A stretch of 47,403 bases of DNA from Myxococcales bacterium (GCA_016212965.1 JACRDA010000174.1:1-47403), one strand, 5' to 3'; shown: positions 33,677-42,077, counted from the first letter of the stretch. The notes: a model not told the origin generated them from the letters alone. Program-made: numbers and translations.

Positions 33677-34735
33677 CTAGCGGAACACGTACCGCCCCGA
33701 CGGCTCCACCCCGACGCCGAAGACGACGCGCTCGCGCTCGAAGCGCGTCTTACCCTCGTCGAGGTTCCGCCAGAAGGCGTGGTGCTCGGGCCGCACACCC
33801 TCGGCGATGAGGGCCGGGATGTCGCGGCTCGGGAAGATGTGGATGTGGAGCTTGCCGCCCGCGTCGGCGACGGGCTTCGTGGCCACCCAGAGCTCCTCCC
33901 CGCGCTCGTCGGACAGCGACACGCAGCCGATCGACACGCAGCGACCGTGCACCATGATCTCGTTGCCCGGATCGACGGGGTCGCCGAGGATCTTGTCGGA
34001 GGCGTTCGGGTAGCTCACGAGCATCGAGAGGTGGTAGCGGCTCGCGGGGTTGAAGTACGAGGCGACGTAGAAGCCTTCGGGCACCTGCAAGTCGCCCTGC
34101 TTCCTCTTCGGACCGAGGTGTCCGGACGCGTAGCAAACCTCGTACGTCGTGACGTGGGCGAGCGGCCCGCGCGCCTCGCCCGACGCCCAGAGCTCGACCC
34201 GCCCCTCGCGCTTGAAGATGCGGAGCAGGGCCTGCTTGGCGGGGAAGGCGACAGCCGCCCGCGCGAAGAGCTCCTTCACGGTCGCCGTGCGCGCCGCCTC
34301 GGCCTCGGCCATGCGCGCGCTCGGCGCCTCGGTCGAGCTCTGCCACTCGGGGTGGGCTCCGCGCACGGGCGGCAGTCCGGGCGGATCGCCCGGCGCGCGG
34401 GCCGCGGGGTCGTGGAGGCCGAGCGCGTCCCGCGGCGGAGCCTCGTCCTCCGTGCCCGGCTCGTCCGGCACGGATGCGCGCGCCGCGGGGGGCGCTGCGG
34501 GCGGGAGCGGCTGTGGCGCACCCGCCGTGCTCCCGTGCCCTGCGCTCGGGCCGGGCGGCGTCGCGAGCTTGCCACGCGGGGTCGCGACCGAGTCGGTGGG
34601 GCGCGGGGCCGCGTGCACGAGATCACCCTGCGTAGGCGAGCAGCCGCCCGGCACGAGGAGCGCGAGCGCGAGCGCGGCCGCGTGCGCCCGCCCGCTCGCT
34701 CCGTGCCGTGCTCGCGTCGTGATCGTCAGCCTCAT
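33677..34735 (-). CDS. YkuD/YafK-type L,D-transpeptidase lipoprotein
   Basis: 352 aa from ATG 34735. A signal peptide ends in PGGC (Cys32), and a Pro/Ala/Glu-rich stalk of about 100 residues follows. The catalytic domain (about 155-300) has the YkuD signature HGRCVSIGCVSLSD, with His263 and catalytic Cys271; a second cysteine (Cys266) is unusual. The YafK branch also includes amidase-like enzymes that cut lipoprotein-murein links. The start codon overlaps the stop of the upstream peptidase gene (ATGA), so the two are translationally coupled. Action on peptidoglycan in the periplasm is inferred. Confidence 0.85.
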   Translation of the reverse strand: MRLTITTRARHGASGRAHAAALALALLVPGGCSPTQGDLVHAAPRPTDSVATPRGKLATPPGPSAGHGSTAGAPQPLPPAAPPAARASVPDEPGTEDEAPPRDALGLHDPAARAPGDPPGLPPVRGAHPEWQSSTEAPSARMAEAEAARTATVKELFARAAVAFPAKQALLRIFKREGRVELWASGEARGPLAHVTTYEVCYASGHLGPKRKQGDLQVPEGFYVASYFNPASRYHLSMLVSYPNASDKILGDPVDPGNEIMVHGRCVSIGCVSLSDERGEELWVATKPVADAGGKLHIHIFPSRDIPALIAEGVRPEHHAFWRNLDEGKTRFERERVVFGVGVEPSGRYVFR

Positions 34736-36423
34736 CGCGCCGCCACCTCGAAGCGCGCGTGTCCGGCGGCGACGCCGCCGCCGGTGCGCACCAGGGCCTT
34801 GACGTAGTACGTGCCGGGCGCGGCCGGGCCGGGGAGCACGACCTCGGCTAGCCCGCGGTGCAGGAGCACGCGGTCGCGCGCCACCACCTTGTCGAGCGCC
34901 CGGGCGTGGTTCTCGACCATGACCTCGAAGGCGCGCTCGGCCGGCAGGCGCGCAAGCTCGCGCTCGCTCGTGAGGCCCACGGGCAGGGTGCGGCGCTCGG
35001 TCTCGAGCGTCACCTCGAGCTCGGCGTCCCCCGTGCCGGGCGCCGCGACGCGCACACCGACGGGCGCGCCGGGCGCATGGCCGCCGCCGGCGACGCGCAC
35101 CTCGGCGGGGCGCGGGTAGCGGAGCACGGTCGCCGGATCGCCGAACAGGTTGTACATGCGCGTGTGGTCGCGCTTGAGCGCGTCGAGGTCGCCGTCGACG
35201 AGCAGGCTCGCGAGCGCGAGCGAGCCCGCGACCATGTCGCGCTTGGCGTCGACGACCCCCTCGCCGACGCTCGCGGCGTGCTCGGCGAGGAAGCGCGCGA
35301 GGAAGGCCTGCGCGTAGAGGTAGTTCGGGTAGGGGTGGCTCTCGACCGAGGCGGCGAAGACCGCCACCGGCCCGCCGGGATTGAGGGCGAGCGTCTCGGC
35401 GAGCGAGCGCCGGCCGTCGGGCTGACCGTAGGCACCGGTGTGGCAGGTGAGCGCGACGAACAGCGGCTTGCCGGCGCCGATGTCGACGCGGGCGAGGTCG
35501 CGCGCCGAGCCGATCGGGTAGGCGCGGCCGCGGTAGCCGACCGTGTCGAAGGAATCGCGCGCGCCGTGGCCCACGTACACGGCGAGGAGCGAGCCGGCGT
35601 CGAGGTCGTGGACGAGCTTGTCGCCGAGGGCGTCGAAGCGGAACGCGTAGGGCGAGCCCGGCTTCGCGAACACGAGCGCGAGGTCGTAGTCGTAGGGGAG
35701 CTTGCGATCGAGCAGATCCATGGCCGTCTCCTCGATGAGGCCGTCGAGGAAGGCCCCGAAGCTCGCCGGCCCGCCGAACAGGACGACGCGCCGTTGCCAG
35801 GCGTCGGAGCCGGTCCCGCGCTCGTAGCCCACGATCTTGCCGACGACGCCCGCGAGCTCGTCGGCGCTCGTCGCGGGGATGCGCCCGACCGCGAGCGCCC
35901 GCCGGCCCGGCCGATCCGGGAGCGCGAAGGGCTCGTCCGAGCGGAAGGAGCGGCTCGTGCTCGGCAGCTCGTCGGCGTCGTACTCGAGGTGCGGCTCGAA
36001 GCTCGGCAGCGGCGGCGAGCCGCGCAGCGGGTCGCCGACGAGCAGCACGTAGCGGAGCGGGCTGTCGGCCGGAGCGGCGACCGACGCGACCTCGTCGCGC
36101 ACGGCCTCGGCGGTCGGCCGGCCGGCCGAGCGGCGCGCGTACACGTCCTCGAGCTCGCGGACCGCGACCCGGTGCCCTCCCGCCTCGCGGTGCGCGACGA
36201 GGGGCGCGAGCGCGGCGCGGTAGCTCCGCGGCGCGAGGACGAGGTAGTCGCTCCCGTCCGCGGAGCCCGCGTCGGCGGCGCTCGTCGTCGCGCTCGCGGT
36301 CTCGCCGGCGCTCGCGGTGCCGCCGGTGGCGCAGCCTGCCGGGCCCGCGGCGAGGAGCGGCAGGAGCGCGAGCACTGCCGCGCCGCATGCCGCGTTCAGC
36401 CGGGAGGCTCTCGTGCGCTTCAC
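34732..36423 (-). CDS. C25 (gingipain-like) cysteine peptidase lipoprotein
   Basis: 563 aa. The signal peptide leads to PAGC (Cys31) and a Ser/Thr/Ala linker. The peptidase domain starts at about 58 (DYLVLAPRSYRAALAPLVAHREAGG) and carries LLVGDP (128-132), VGRIPATSADEL, the catalytic His286 in YVGHGAR and Cys327 in ALTCHTG, all in the order of the C25 family. A C-terminal immunoglobulin-like domain (about 450-563) follows. In contrast to gingipains there is no Por secretion signal; it appears to be anchored by a lipid. It is the first gene of a coupled pair with the L,D-transpeptidase. Confidence 0.85.
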   Translation of the reverse strand: MKRTRASRLNAACGAAVLALLPLLAAGPAGCATGGTASAGETASATTSAADAGSADGSDYLVLAPRSYRAALAPLVAHREAGGHRVAVRELEDVYARRSAGRPTAEAVRDEVASVAAPADSPLRYVLLVGDPLRGSPPLPSFEPHLEYDADELPSTSRSFRSDEPFALPDRPGRRALAVGRIPATSADELAGVVGKIVGYERGTGSDAWQRRVVLFGGPASFGAFLDGLIEETAMDLLDRKLPYDYDLALVFAKPGSPYAFRFDALGDKLVHDLDAGSLLAVYVGHGARDSFDTVGYRGRAYPIGSARDLARVDIGAGKPLFVALTCHTGAYGQPDGRRSLAETLALNPGGPVAVFAASVESHPYPNYLYAQAFLARFLAEHAASVGEGVVDAKRDMVAGSLALASLLVDGDLDALKRDHTRMYNLFGDPATVLRYPRPAEVRVAGGGHAPGAPVGVRVAAPGTGDAELEVTLETERRTLPVGLTSERELARLPAERAFEVMVENHARALDKVVARDRVLLHRGLAEVVLPGPAAPGTYYVKALVRTGGGVAAGHARFEVAAR

Positions 36424-36501
36424 CTAACCGGCTTGTAGCACGCGACCGCGGGCGGCGAAGGCGTCCCGCCGCGGTCGGGTATGCTGCTACGCTCACCGTC
36501 C

Positions 36502-37269
36502 ATGCGCGCGACGGCGCTCGGTGCGGCAGCCTTTCTTTCGTTGGCGGCCTCGCGTGCGGTCGCGGCGGACGAGCCCGCGCCCACGATGGACGATCCGGAG
36601 CTCGTGCTCCGCGTCGGGCCCGAGCCGCGCGTCGAGCCCTGGCCCGCGATCGCGACCGAGCCCTGGGACGACCTCGCGGACAGCGCGGCCCTCGGGGTCG
36701 TGGCGCCCGTGCTGCCCGAGCGGCCGGATGCCGGCGAGTGCCTCGTCATGCCGAGCGTCGCGTGCCGGACGAGCCCCCTCTTCGACCTCGGCATGGGCTG
36801 GGGCAGCGCGCGCTCCTTCGTCGGCTCCGCGTGGAGCTACATGGGCTACGTCGAGACCGGCGTGCTCACGGAGCTCGGGCTCGGCTCGAGCCTAGAGCTC
36901 GGGCCGGTCGTGTCGCTCGGCTTCGACTTCGGGGGCGTGACCCAGGGGTGGACCGGCGCGCCGAAGCTCCGCCTCCGCTACTGGATCGAGGGCGGCGACT
37001 TCACGCTCGAGCTCGCGGCCGGCGCGGCGTTCGAGCGCTTCGCGTTCAACGGCGGGTGGGAGGCCGGCACGCGGGTGGGCGGCGCCGTCGACCTCGGCGC
37101 GACCTACGTCGGCGCCATCGGCCCGTGGGTGAGCCTCCACGCGCTCGGCGACCCGGGCGGCCCCCACGGCGGCGAGCTGCGCGCGCTCGTCGGCTTTCGC
37201 GCCAACCTGCTCGTGTGGGGCTACGTCTTCGGCGCGCTCGGCGGCGCCTTCGGCCGCCCGTGGTTCTGA
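36502..37269 (+). CDS. secreted protein, outer-membrane barrel-like
   Basis: 255 aa from ATG 36502; an in-frame ATG at 36481 would place seven extra residues before the signal peptide (TALGAAAFLSLAASRAVAA). Residues 25-90 are an acidic, Pro-rich leader, with two cysteines (ECLV, VACR) that may form a disulphide. From about 95 the sequence alternates small/hydrophobic with polar residues in strand-length units (LGMGWGSARSFVGSAW, VSLGFDFGGV, FTLELAAGAAFERFAF, VLVWGYVFGALGGAF) and ends in Trp-Phe, a typical outer-membrane barrel terminus. No family is recognised. Confidence 0.65.
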   Translation: MRATALGAAAFLSLAASRAVAADEPAPTMDDPELVLRVGPEPRVEPWPAIATEPWDDLADSAALGVVAPVLPERPDAGECLVMPSVACRTSPLFDLGMGWGSARSFVGSAWSYMGYVETGVLTELGLGSSLELGPVVSLGFDFGGVTQGWTGAPKLRLRYWIEGGDFTLELAAGAAFERFAFNGGWEAGTRVGGAVDLGATYVGAIGPWVSLHALGDPGGPHGGELRALVGFRANLLVWGYVFGALGGAFGRPWF

Positions 37270-37273
37270 GGCG

Positions 37274-37666
37274 TCAGCACGGCCCCTGGCCCGTGCACAG
37301 GATGGCCGGCGTGCCGAGGTCGATGGTGACGAGGCGGCACGCGCTGATCGAGCTGAAGTAGCGCTCGTCCCGCGACGTCGTGGGCCCACCCGGGCCCGTG
37401 CCGCCGCCGCCGTCGCCGCCGTCGCCGCCGTACTGCGGCAGGACGGGGTTGCAGAGCGGCTCGCACTCGCTCGTCGGCATGCCATCCATGCCGAAGCGCG
37501 CCGCGAGGGCGTCGTAGCGCGCGCGCTCGATCTCGAACACCGTGGTCTCTTCGCTGCAGCGGCAGGCCGGCAGCGTGGCGAGGGGCACGCCGAGCAGGGC
37601 GAGCGCGCCGCTTGCCGCGAACGCCGCCCGCAAGAGCACCCGTCCCGTCCGCGCGAGCTCCGTCAC
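37274..37666 (-). CDS. small secreted Cys-containing protein, 130 aa
   Basis: GTG at 37666 overlaps the stop of the preceding lipoprotein gene (GTGA). The N-terminus is a signal peptide (VLLRAAFAASGALALLGVPL) ending near LPAC, so it may be a lipoprotein with Cys35. The rest has an acidic helix (EIERARYDALAARFG), a CEPLC pair, a run of Gly/Asp residues (about 78-90) and two further cysteines at the C-terminus. The family is unknown. It is the last gene of the four-gene operon starting with the DUF350 gene at 39319. Confidence 0.6.
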   Translation of the reverse strand: MTELARTGRVLLRAAFAASGALALLGVPLATLPACRCSEETTVFEIERARYDALAARFGMDGMPTSECEPLCNPVLPQYGGDGGDGGGGTGPGGPTTSRDERYFSSISACRLVTIDLGTPAILCTGQGPC

Positions 37667-37887
37667 CCTCCACCTCCTGCGCCTGCGCCACCCCCCACGC
37701 CCGCGCTTCCGCCGGCGCCACCGCAGGCGGGCGAGGACGCGCCTGCGGCACCCGCCCCGCCCTCGGCGCAGGCGCCACCCGCCGTGCCGTCCACCTTGTC
37801 GTAGCTCACCGCGACGTAGCAGCCGTCCGCCAGCGCCGCGCCGAGCGCGAGCGCGAGGAGCACGGCCACGCCGAGCGGACGGCTCAC
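37663..37887 (-). CDS. small lipoprotein with Gly-rich tail, 74 aa
   Basis: GTG at 37887 overlaps the stop of the transglutaminase-like gene, and its own stop overlaps the next GTG. The signal peptide (VAVLLALALGAALADG) ends in LADGC, with the lipidated Cys at about 23. The mature part is only some 50 residues: YVAVSYDKVDG followed by Gly/Ala/Ser-rich sequence with two cysteines. Its short size, extended tail and place in the operon suggest a surface accessory protein. No homologous family is recognised. Confidence 0.6.
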   Translation of the reverse strand: MSRPLGVAVLLALALGAALADGCYVAVSYDKVDGTAGGACAEGGAGAAGASSPACGGAGGSAGVGGGAGAGGGG

Positions 37888-38777
37888 TTCCGCTCGCTCC
37901 AGGCGACCACGCGCCAGTCGCTCGGCGACAGCAGGGGTGGGTTCACGTGTCCGATGGGCGAGCCCACCGCCGTCATCTCGGTGAAGGCATAGCGCCGGCC
38001 CTGCCAGGTGAAGCTCGAGCCCTGGGCGGGCAGGGCGATGGCGAGCATGGTGTGCTTGTGTGCCTCGGAGGAGATGAGCACGCTGTCGATGCCGAGATCG
38101 GCGAGCACCATGTGGGCGAGCAGGGCCTTCGAGTCGCAGTCCCCGCGCTTCTCGCTCGCGACGAGCGCGGGCGGCAAGAGGCCGAAAGGCTCCTCCTTCG
38201 GGATCTCGTAGCGGATGCCCTGGATCATGCTCACGACCAGCGTCGCCGTCTGCAGCGCGTCGATCTTCGCCTGCCTGGCCCGCGCCTGGAAGCGCTCGCT
38301 CAGCGCGCCGACCGCAAACCGGTCGCGCAGCTCCGCCTGGGCGTAGACGCAGCGCATGTCGCCGACGCAGCCCGGGGGCGGCTGCCACGAGAAGCGATCG
38401 GCGTCGATGGGGCGGAAGCCGACCTTCTGTGCGTAGCCCCGGTAGTCCGCGCGGATCGCGGCGGCCTCGCCACGGCCGAGCGCGTAGCGCACCCGGTAGC
38501 TCGAGGGCTTGAGGCTCGCGGTCCAGTCGTGCTGGGTGGCGCCGCGCGCCTCGGTTCCGGGCGGGTACGCCGCGACGCCGAGATCGACCGCGTTGCCGGC
38601 GACCGCCGGGGGCGGCCCCGCGGTGCTCGCGACCGTCGGGACGGCCGTCGGAACCCAGGTGGCGCTCGGTGCCGGCCGCCCGCTCTTGTCCTTGCGAAGG
38701 AGCTCGCAGGCCGTCGTGCCCGACACGAGCGTGGCGCAGAGCACCGAGCGCACGAGCGCGAGCGCGGTCGGAGTCAT
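37884..38777 (-). CDS. transglutaminase-like lipoprotein
   Basis: 297 aa from ATG 38777. A lipobox-like TTAC gives Cys24. After a Thr/Pro/Ala linker (35-65) the core domain has KRGDCDSKALLAHMV with catalytic-type Cys214 and HKHTMLAI with His242; a third residue (Asp or Glu) lies downstream, so the triad of the superfamily is plausible. The domain could be a peptidase or a crosslinking enzyme. The ATG overlaps the DUF350 stop (ATGA). Enzymatic activity is inferred from the Cys-His pair only. Confidence 0.75.
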   Translation of the reverse strand: MTPTALALVRSVLCATLVSGTTACELLRKDKSGRPAPSATWVPTAVPTVASTAGPPPAVAGNAVDLGVAAYPPGTEARGATQHDWTASLKPSSYRVRYALGRGEAAAIRADYRGYAQKVGFRPIDADRFSWQPPPGCVGDMRCVYAQAELRDRFAVGALSERFQARARQAKIDALQTATLVVSMIQGIRYEIPKEEPFGLLPPALVASEKRGDCDSKALLAHMVLADLGIDSVLISSEAHKHTMLAIALPAQGSSFTWQGRRYAFTEMTAVGSPIGHVNPPLLSPSDWRVVAWSERK

Positions 38778-39319
38778 GACGGCGCGATGAGCTCGTTGCG
38801 CGGGAGCTCCGGCAAGGGGAGCAGACCGTCGAGCGCCGTCTGTAGCCCGGGCGCGGTCATGAGCGCCAGGACCACCATCACGGCGGCGAGCACCACCGCC
38901 GGCGCGGCGTTGCCGCGCCGCACCTCGGCGAGCTCGTCGACCCGGCGCGTCAGGCGCGTGAAGAGCAGCGTGCCGAGTGCGAGCACGAGCGCCCCGACGA
39001 CGATGCTGAGCCCCACGTGGATGCCCGCGAACGCCGCGAAGCGCGCGACGGCGGCGGCGTCGGCGTCCTCGTTCCGGTAGAGCAGGTCCATCGCCGTGAA
39101 GGTCGCGCCGACGGCGTGCTGCAAGAGGATGCCGAGCGCCACGAGCCCGCCCGCCTTGAAGATCGCGCCCGCGAGGTTGCCGTCCGCCATCTCGCTGTCG
39201 CGGTCCCGGCGCCCGAGGACGCGGTGCAGGGCCCGCGAGGCCACGAAGATGCCGAGCGCACCGACCACGATGCCGAACGCGGCCTTGCCCAGGCCGATGA
39301 GGAAGAGCCCGAGGTTCAT
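38774..39319 (-). CDS. DUF350-family membrane protein
   Basis: 181 aa with four or five hydrophobic segments: about 5-32, 52-75 (GAIFKAGGLVALGILLQHAV), 95-120 and 140-160. The FKAGGLVALGILL and MNLGLFLIGLGKAAFGIVV segments resemble the DUF350/YjfL repeat, which usually occurs as two tandem copies. The function is unknown; in other bacteria such proteins sit beside spermidine-synthase-like or transglutaminase-like genes. It heads the four-gene coupled operon. Upstream is an 89-base gap shared with the phosphatase fusion gene, which is divergent. Confidence 0.7.
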   Translation of the reverse strand: MNLGLFLIGLGKAAFGIVVGALGIFVASRALHRVLGRRDRDSEMADGNLAGAIFKAGGLVALGILLQHAVGATFTAMDLLYRNEDADAAAVARFAAFAGIHVGLSIVVGALVLALGTLLFTRLTRRVDELAEVRRGNAAPAVVLAAVMVVLALMTAPGLQTALDGLLPLPELPRNELIAPS

Positions 39320-39408
39320 GCGCCTGCCGGGGAGCGTACACGAGGCTCTCCGGACGCGACGCAGCGATTTTTCTCGGGTCGCGCGCCGCCCGGTGCGGCA
39401 CGATTGAG

Positions 39409-40971
39409 ATGGGGCTGCACCCCACCCCGAGCATGGCGCGCTTCCGCACTTCCGACACGCACCCCATCCGGGTCGACTGGCTCGTCGAGGCGCCCGGGCG
39501 CATCGGCCTGACGCTCGCGCCCGGCAAGCACGCCCCGTCGCTCACCGGCGCGCCGTGGGCGCGCGACCTCGCAGCGGACCTCGACCGGCTCACCGGCGAG
39601 CTCGGCGTACGCGTGCTCGTGTGCCTGCTCGAGGCCGAGGAGATGGCGCGGCTGCGCATTCCGACGCTCCTCGAGGAGGCGGCCGCGCGCGGCCTCGAGA
39701 CCCACTGGCTGCCCATCGCCGACGGCGGCGTGCCGCCCACGGTCGAGGCGGCGCGCGCGCTCGTCGAGCGGCTCGTCGCGCGGGCCGCCGAGGGCGCGCC
39801 GGTCGTCGTGCACTGCCAGGGCGGCATCGGGCGCGCGGGTACGCTCGGAGGCTGCGCGCTCGTCGAGCTCGGCATGACGACGCTCGAGGCGCTCGCCACC
39901 CTGAAGGAGCGCCGCGACCCGCGCTCCCCCGAGACGGGCGCGCAGGCCGACTTCATCGCACGCTTCGAGCGGTCTCGGGGCGAGCGGCTCTCCGGCGGCT
40001 CCGCGTCGCGCGCGCGCGTGCCGTTCGCCCGGCCGCGGGCCGGGATCGTGGGCGCCGTGCTCGGCGCGGCCATCGGCGACGCCATGGGCCATCCGGTCGA
40101 GTTCCTGTCCCGCGAGGCGATTCACGCGCGCTTCGGGCCGGCGGGTGTGCGCGGCTTCGAGCTCTACTGGGAGCGCGAGGGGGTGCGCTTCGCACCCTAC
40201 ACGGACGACACGCAGCTTGCGGAGATCGTGCTCCGGGCGCTCGTCGCGGCGCGCGCGCATGGCGAGGAGCTCGACGCGACCATGCAGCGCATCGCACGCG
40301 GGCTCGCGCGCTGGCAGACCGAGCCGCAAGGAGGGCACCGGGCGCCGGGCAACGCGTGCCTGGCGGGCGCGCGGGCGCTCGCGGCCGGTGTGCCCTGGCG
40401 CGAGGCGGGCGCGCCGGACGCGGGCGGCTGCGGCTCCGTGATGCGGGCCTACCCGTTCGGGCTCGTCTGGTCGGACGATCGCGAGCGCGCCGCCGGCTGG
40501 GCGGCCGAGCACTCGCGCCTCACCCATGGCGCGCCCATCGCGCTCGCGGCCTGCGCCGCGATGGCCGTCGGGACGGCGCTCGCGCTCGCGGGCGCGGCGC
40601 CCGGGGCCGTCGCCGAGGCGATGATCGCGGCCGCGCGCCGCTACGACGCGGGGACGGCGGAGCTGCTCGTGCGCTCGCGCGACGAGGCTCTTGCCGGCGT
40701 GCCCCCGGAGACGACCCTCGAGCGCCTGCGCGGGTGGGCCGCGCACGAGGCGGTCGCCGCGGCCCTCTACGTCTTCCTGCGCCATCCCGACGACCCGGCG
40801 GTCGCCATCCTCGAGGGCGCGAACACGCCGGGCGACAGCGACTCCATCGCGACGCTCGCGGGCGCGCTCGTGGGTGCCCGCATGGGTGTCGACGCGTTGC
40901 CGCCCGGCTGGGTGCGCGACGTCGAGCGCAGCGGTGCGCTCTCGGCGCTCGCGCTCGAAGCCTCGCTGTGA
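39409..40971 (+). CDS. fusion of a protein phosphatase and ADP-ribosylglycohydrolase
   Basis: 520 aa. Residues 15-195 form a Cys-type dual-specificity/tyrosine phosphatase (CDKN3-like) with active loop HCQGGIGRAG (Cys136, Arg142) and an upstream general-acid region around Asp105. Residues 210-515 form a full DraG/ARH-type ADP-ribosylglycohydrolase: VGAVLGAAIGDAMGHP, metal motif TDDTQ (265-269), GGCGSVMRAYPFG and the final metal motif GDSDSIA (about 475). The protein is soluble. It would remove phosphate and ADP-ribose, perhaps from the same targets or from nucleotide-modified proteins. Start may also be at the second ATG, 39433. No neighbour explains it. Confidence 0.9.
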   Translation: MGLHPTPSMARFRTSDTHPIRVDWLVEAPGRIGLTLAPGKHAPSLTGAPWARDLAADLDRLTGELGVRVLVCLLEAEEMARLRIPTLLEEAAARGLETHWLPIADGGVPPTVEAARALVERLVARAAEGAPVVVHCQGGIGRAGTLGGCALVELGMTTLEALATLKERRDPRSPETGAQADFIARFERSRGERLSGGSASRARVPFARPRAGIVGAVLGAAIGDAMGHPVEFLSREAIHARFGPAGVRGFELYWEREGVRFAPYTDDTQLAEIVLRALVAARAHGEELDATMQRIARGLARWQTEPQGGHRAPGNACLAGARALAAGVPWREAGAPDAGGCGSVMRAYPFGLVWSDDRERAAGWAAEHSRLTHGAPIALAACAAMAVGTALALAGAAPGAVAEAMIAAARRYDAGTAELLVRSRDEALAGVPPETTLERLRGWAAHEAVAAALYVFLRHPDDPAVAILEGANTPGDSDSIATLAGALVGARMGVDALPPGWVRDVERSGALSALALEASL

Positions 40972-40977
40972 CGGTGC

Positions 40978-41001
40978 GCGCGCCCGGTGGGCGGGGCGCG
41001 C
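40978..41001. terminator. GC hairpin between convergent genes
   Basis: GCGCGCCC (40978-40985) pairs with GGGCGCGC (40994-41001) around an eight-base loop, directly after the stop of the phosphatase fusion (40971) and in front of the stop of the 41009 gene on the other strand. There is no T tract, so it is a terminator-like stem only. Confidence 0.5.
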
Positions 41002-41008
41002 CGCGCGC

Positions 41009-41458
41009 TCACACCATCACGGGGATGGCGCCGTCCTTGATCCTGCCGAGGTAGGCGATCTTCGCGCCGAGCTTGTCCTTCAGCTTGGCGTCGAACGCCG
41101 CCATCTTCTCGCTCATGGCCTTGCCCTTCATGGCCTCGTCCGCGGCCGAGCCGACGAGCCCGCCGCCGAGGCCGCTCACCACGTTGCCGCCGACGGTGCC
41201 GCCCTCGTGGACGGCGAGGGCCGTCGAGCCGTCCTGGTAGGCGGTCATGATCACGTTCACGCGGTCCATCTTGAAGATGAAGCCGAGGAACATGGCGAGG
41301 ATCTTGTTGCCCTTCTCGCCGGTCCACATGCAGGTCTTCACGCGGTTGCCCGCCGGCATGGCCTGTTCGTCGATGGCGAAGCCCAGCTCGGTGAGCGTGG
41401 CGCGCGCCGCGGCCTGGACGTTCTCGTAGCTATCGTTGACAACGAGCTCGATGGTCAT
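41009..41458 (-). CDS. hypothetical soluble protein, 149 aa
   Basis: ATG 41458 follows a very strong ribosome site (GGAGGAGAG) five bases or so upstream, so the start is secure. The protein opens with an alpha/beta-looking domain (VVNDSYENVQAAARATLTELGF, VNVIMTAYQDGSTALAVHEG), then a Gly-rich hydrophobic stretch (TVGGNVVSGLGGGLVGSAA) and a Lys-rich helix. The composition with many Met/Ala/Lys is unlike the secreted proteins nearby. No family is recognised. The strong ribosome site suggests high expression. It has no obvious operon partner. Confidence 0.7.
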   Translation of the reverse strand: MTIELVVNDSYENVQAAARATLTELGFAIDEQAMPAGNRVKTCMWTGEKGNKILAMFLGFIFKMDRVNVIMTAYQDGSTALAVHEGGTVGGNVVSGLGGGLVGSAADEAMKGKAMSEKMAAFDAKLKDKLGAKIAYLGRIKDGAIPVMV

Positions 41459-42077
41459 GGACTCTCCTCCCTCGGAGTTGGGCCGGCTGCGTACCACCGC
41501 CGCCCGCGAGGCGCGAGGGCCAGGGACGCCGAAGGCCCAAGGCTCCAGGCTCATCATCGATCGCATGTTCCGCCGTACCCGTTCACGGGCACCACGTGAG
41601 GCGAGCTGCTGCGTTTCCTAGGAGAATTCGAACAGGCCGGTAGGGCGGGCGGCCGCCGCTACGAGCAAGTGAAAACTCGGCCCCGCAGGCAGGAGCAGGA
41701 TTCACAAGAAGACCAGAAGACCAGAAGACCAGAGGACCAGAAGATCAGAGGACCAGAAGACCAGAGGACCAGAAGCCAAGCGTGCCGTCCCCGCGGCGCT
41801 GTCCCCAGCGCCGCCTTCTTCCCTTCTGTTCTTCTTGTGAATCCTCCGGGAATTCCAGCAGGAACAGCGCGGGGCTGTCTGGGCGGTCGGCCTCTGGGTC
41901 GGCCGGGTTGGTCGACTTCGCCAGGGAACAACGACGTGACTGATCTTGAGGCTCCAGGCTTCAGGTCCGGACGGGTACCGACACCGCTGCGCGCCGAAGA
42001 TCCGCCGCCCGCCTTCCGGGCCCGTAGCCTGGAGCCGGCAGCCCGAAGCCACCGGCACACTGGAGCCGAGTTTCCTC
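41459..42077. other. 619-base non-coding, repeat-rich gap
   Basis: No gene is visible. The stretch holds the 41697-41845 inverted-repeat element, and the 11-base motif GGCTCCAGGCT occurs three times: 41541-41551, 41950-41960 and, inverted, 42026-42036. Polypurine strings, many short repeats and absence of biased third positions mark it as non-coding. Confidence 0.65.
41697..41845. repeat. inverted repeat enclosing an 8-base minisatellite
   Basis: AGGATTCACAAGAAGA (41697-41712) and its exact complement TCTTCTTGTGAATCCT (41830-41845) bracket 117 bases. Just inside the left arm, eight tandem copies of GACCAGAA or a one- or two-base variant (GACCAGAG, GATCAGAG) fill 41711-41774. The element is purine-rich on the plus strand and lower in GC than its surroundings. 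The structure suggests a small mobile or recombination-prone element. Confidence 0.75.
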
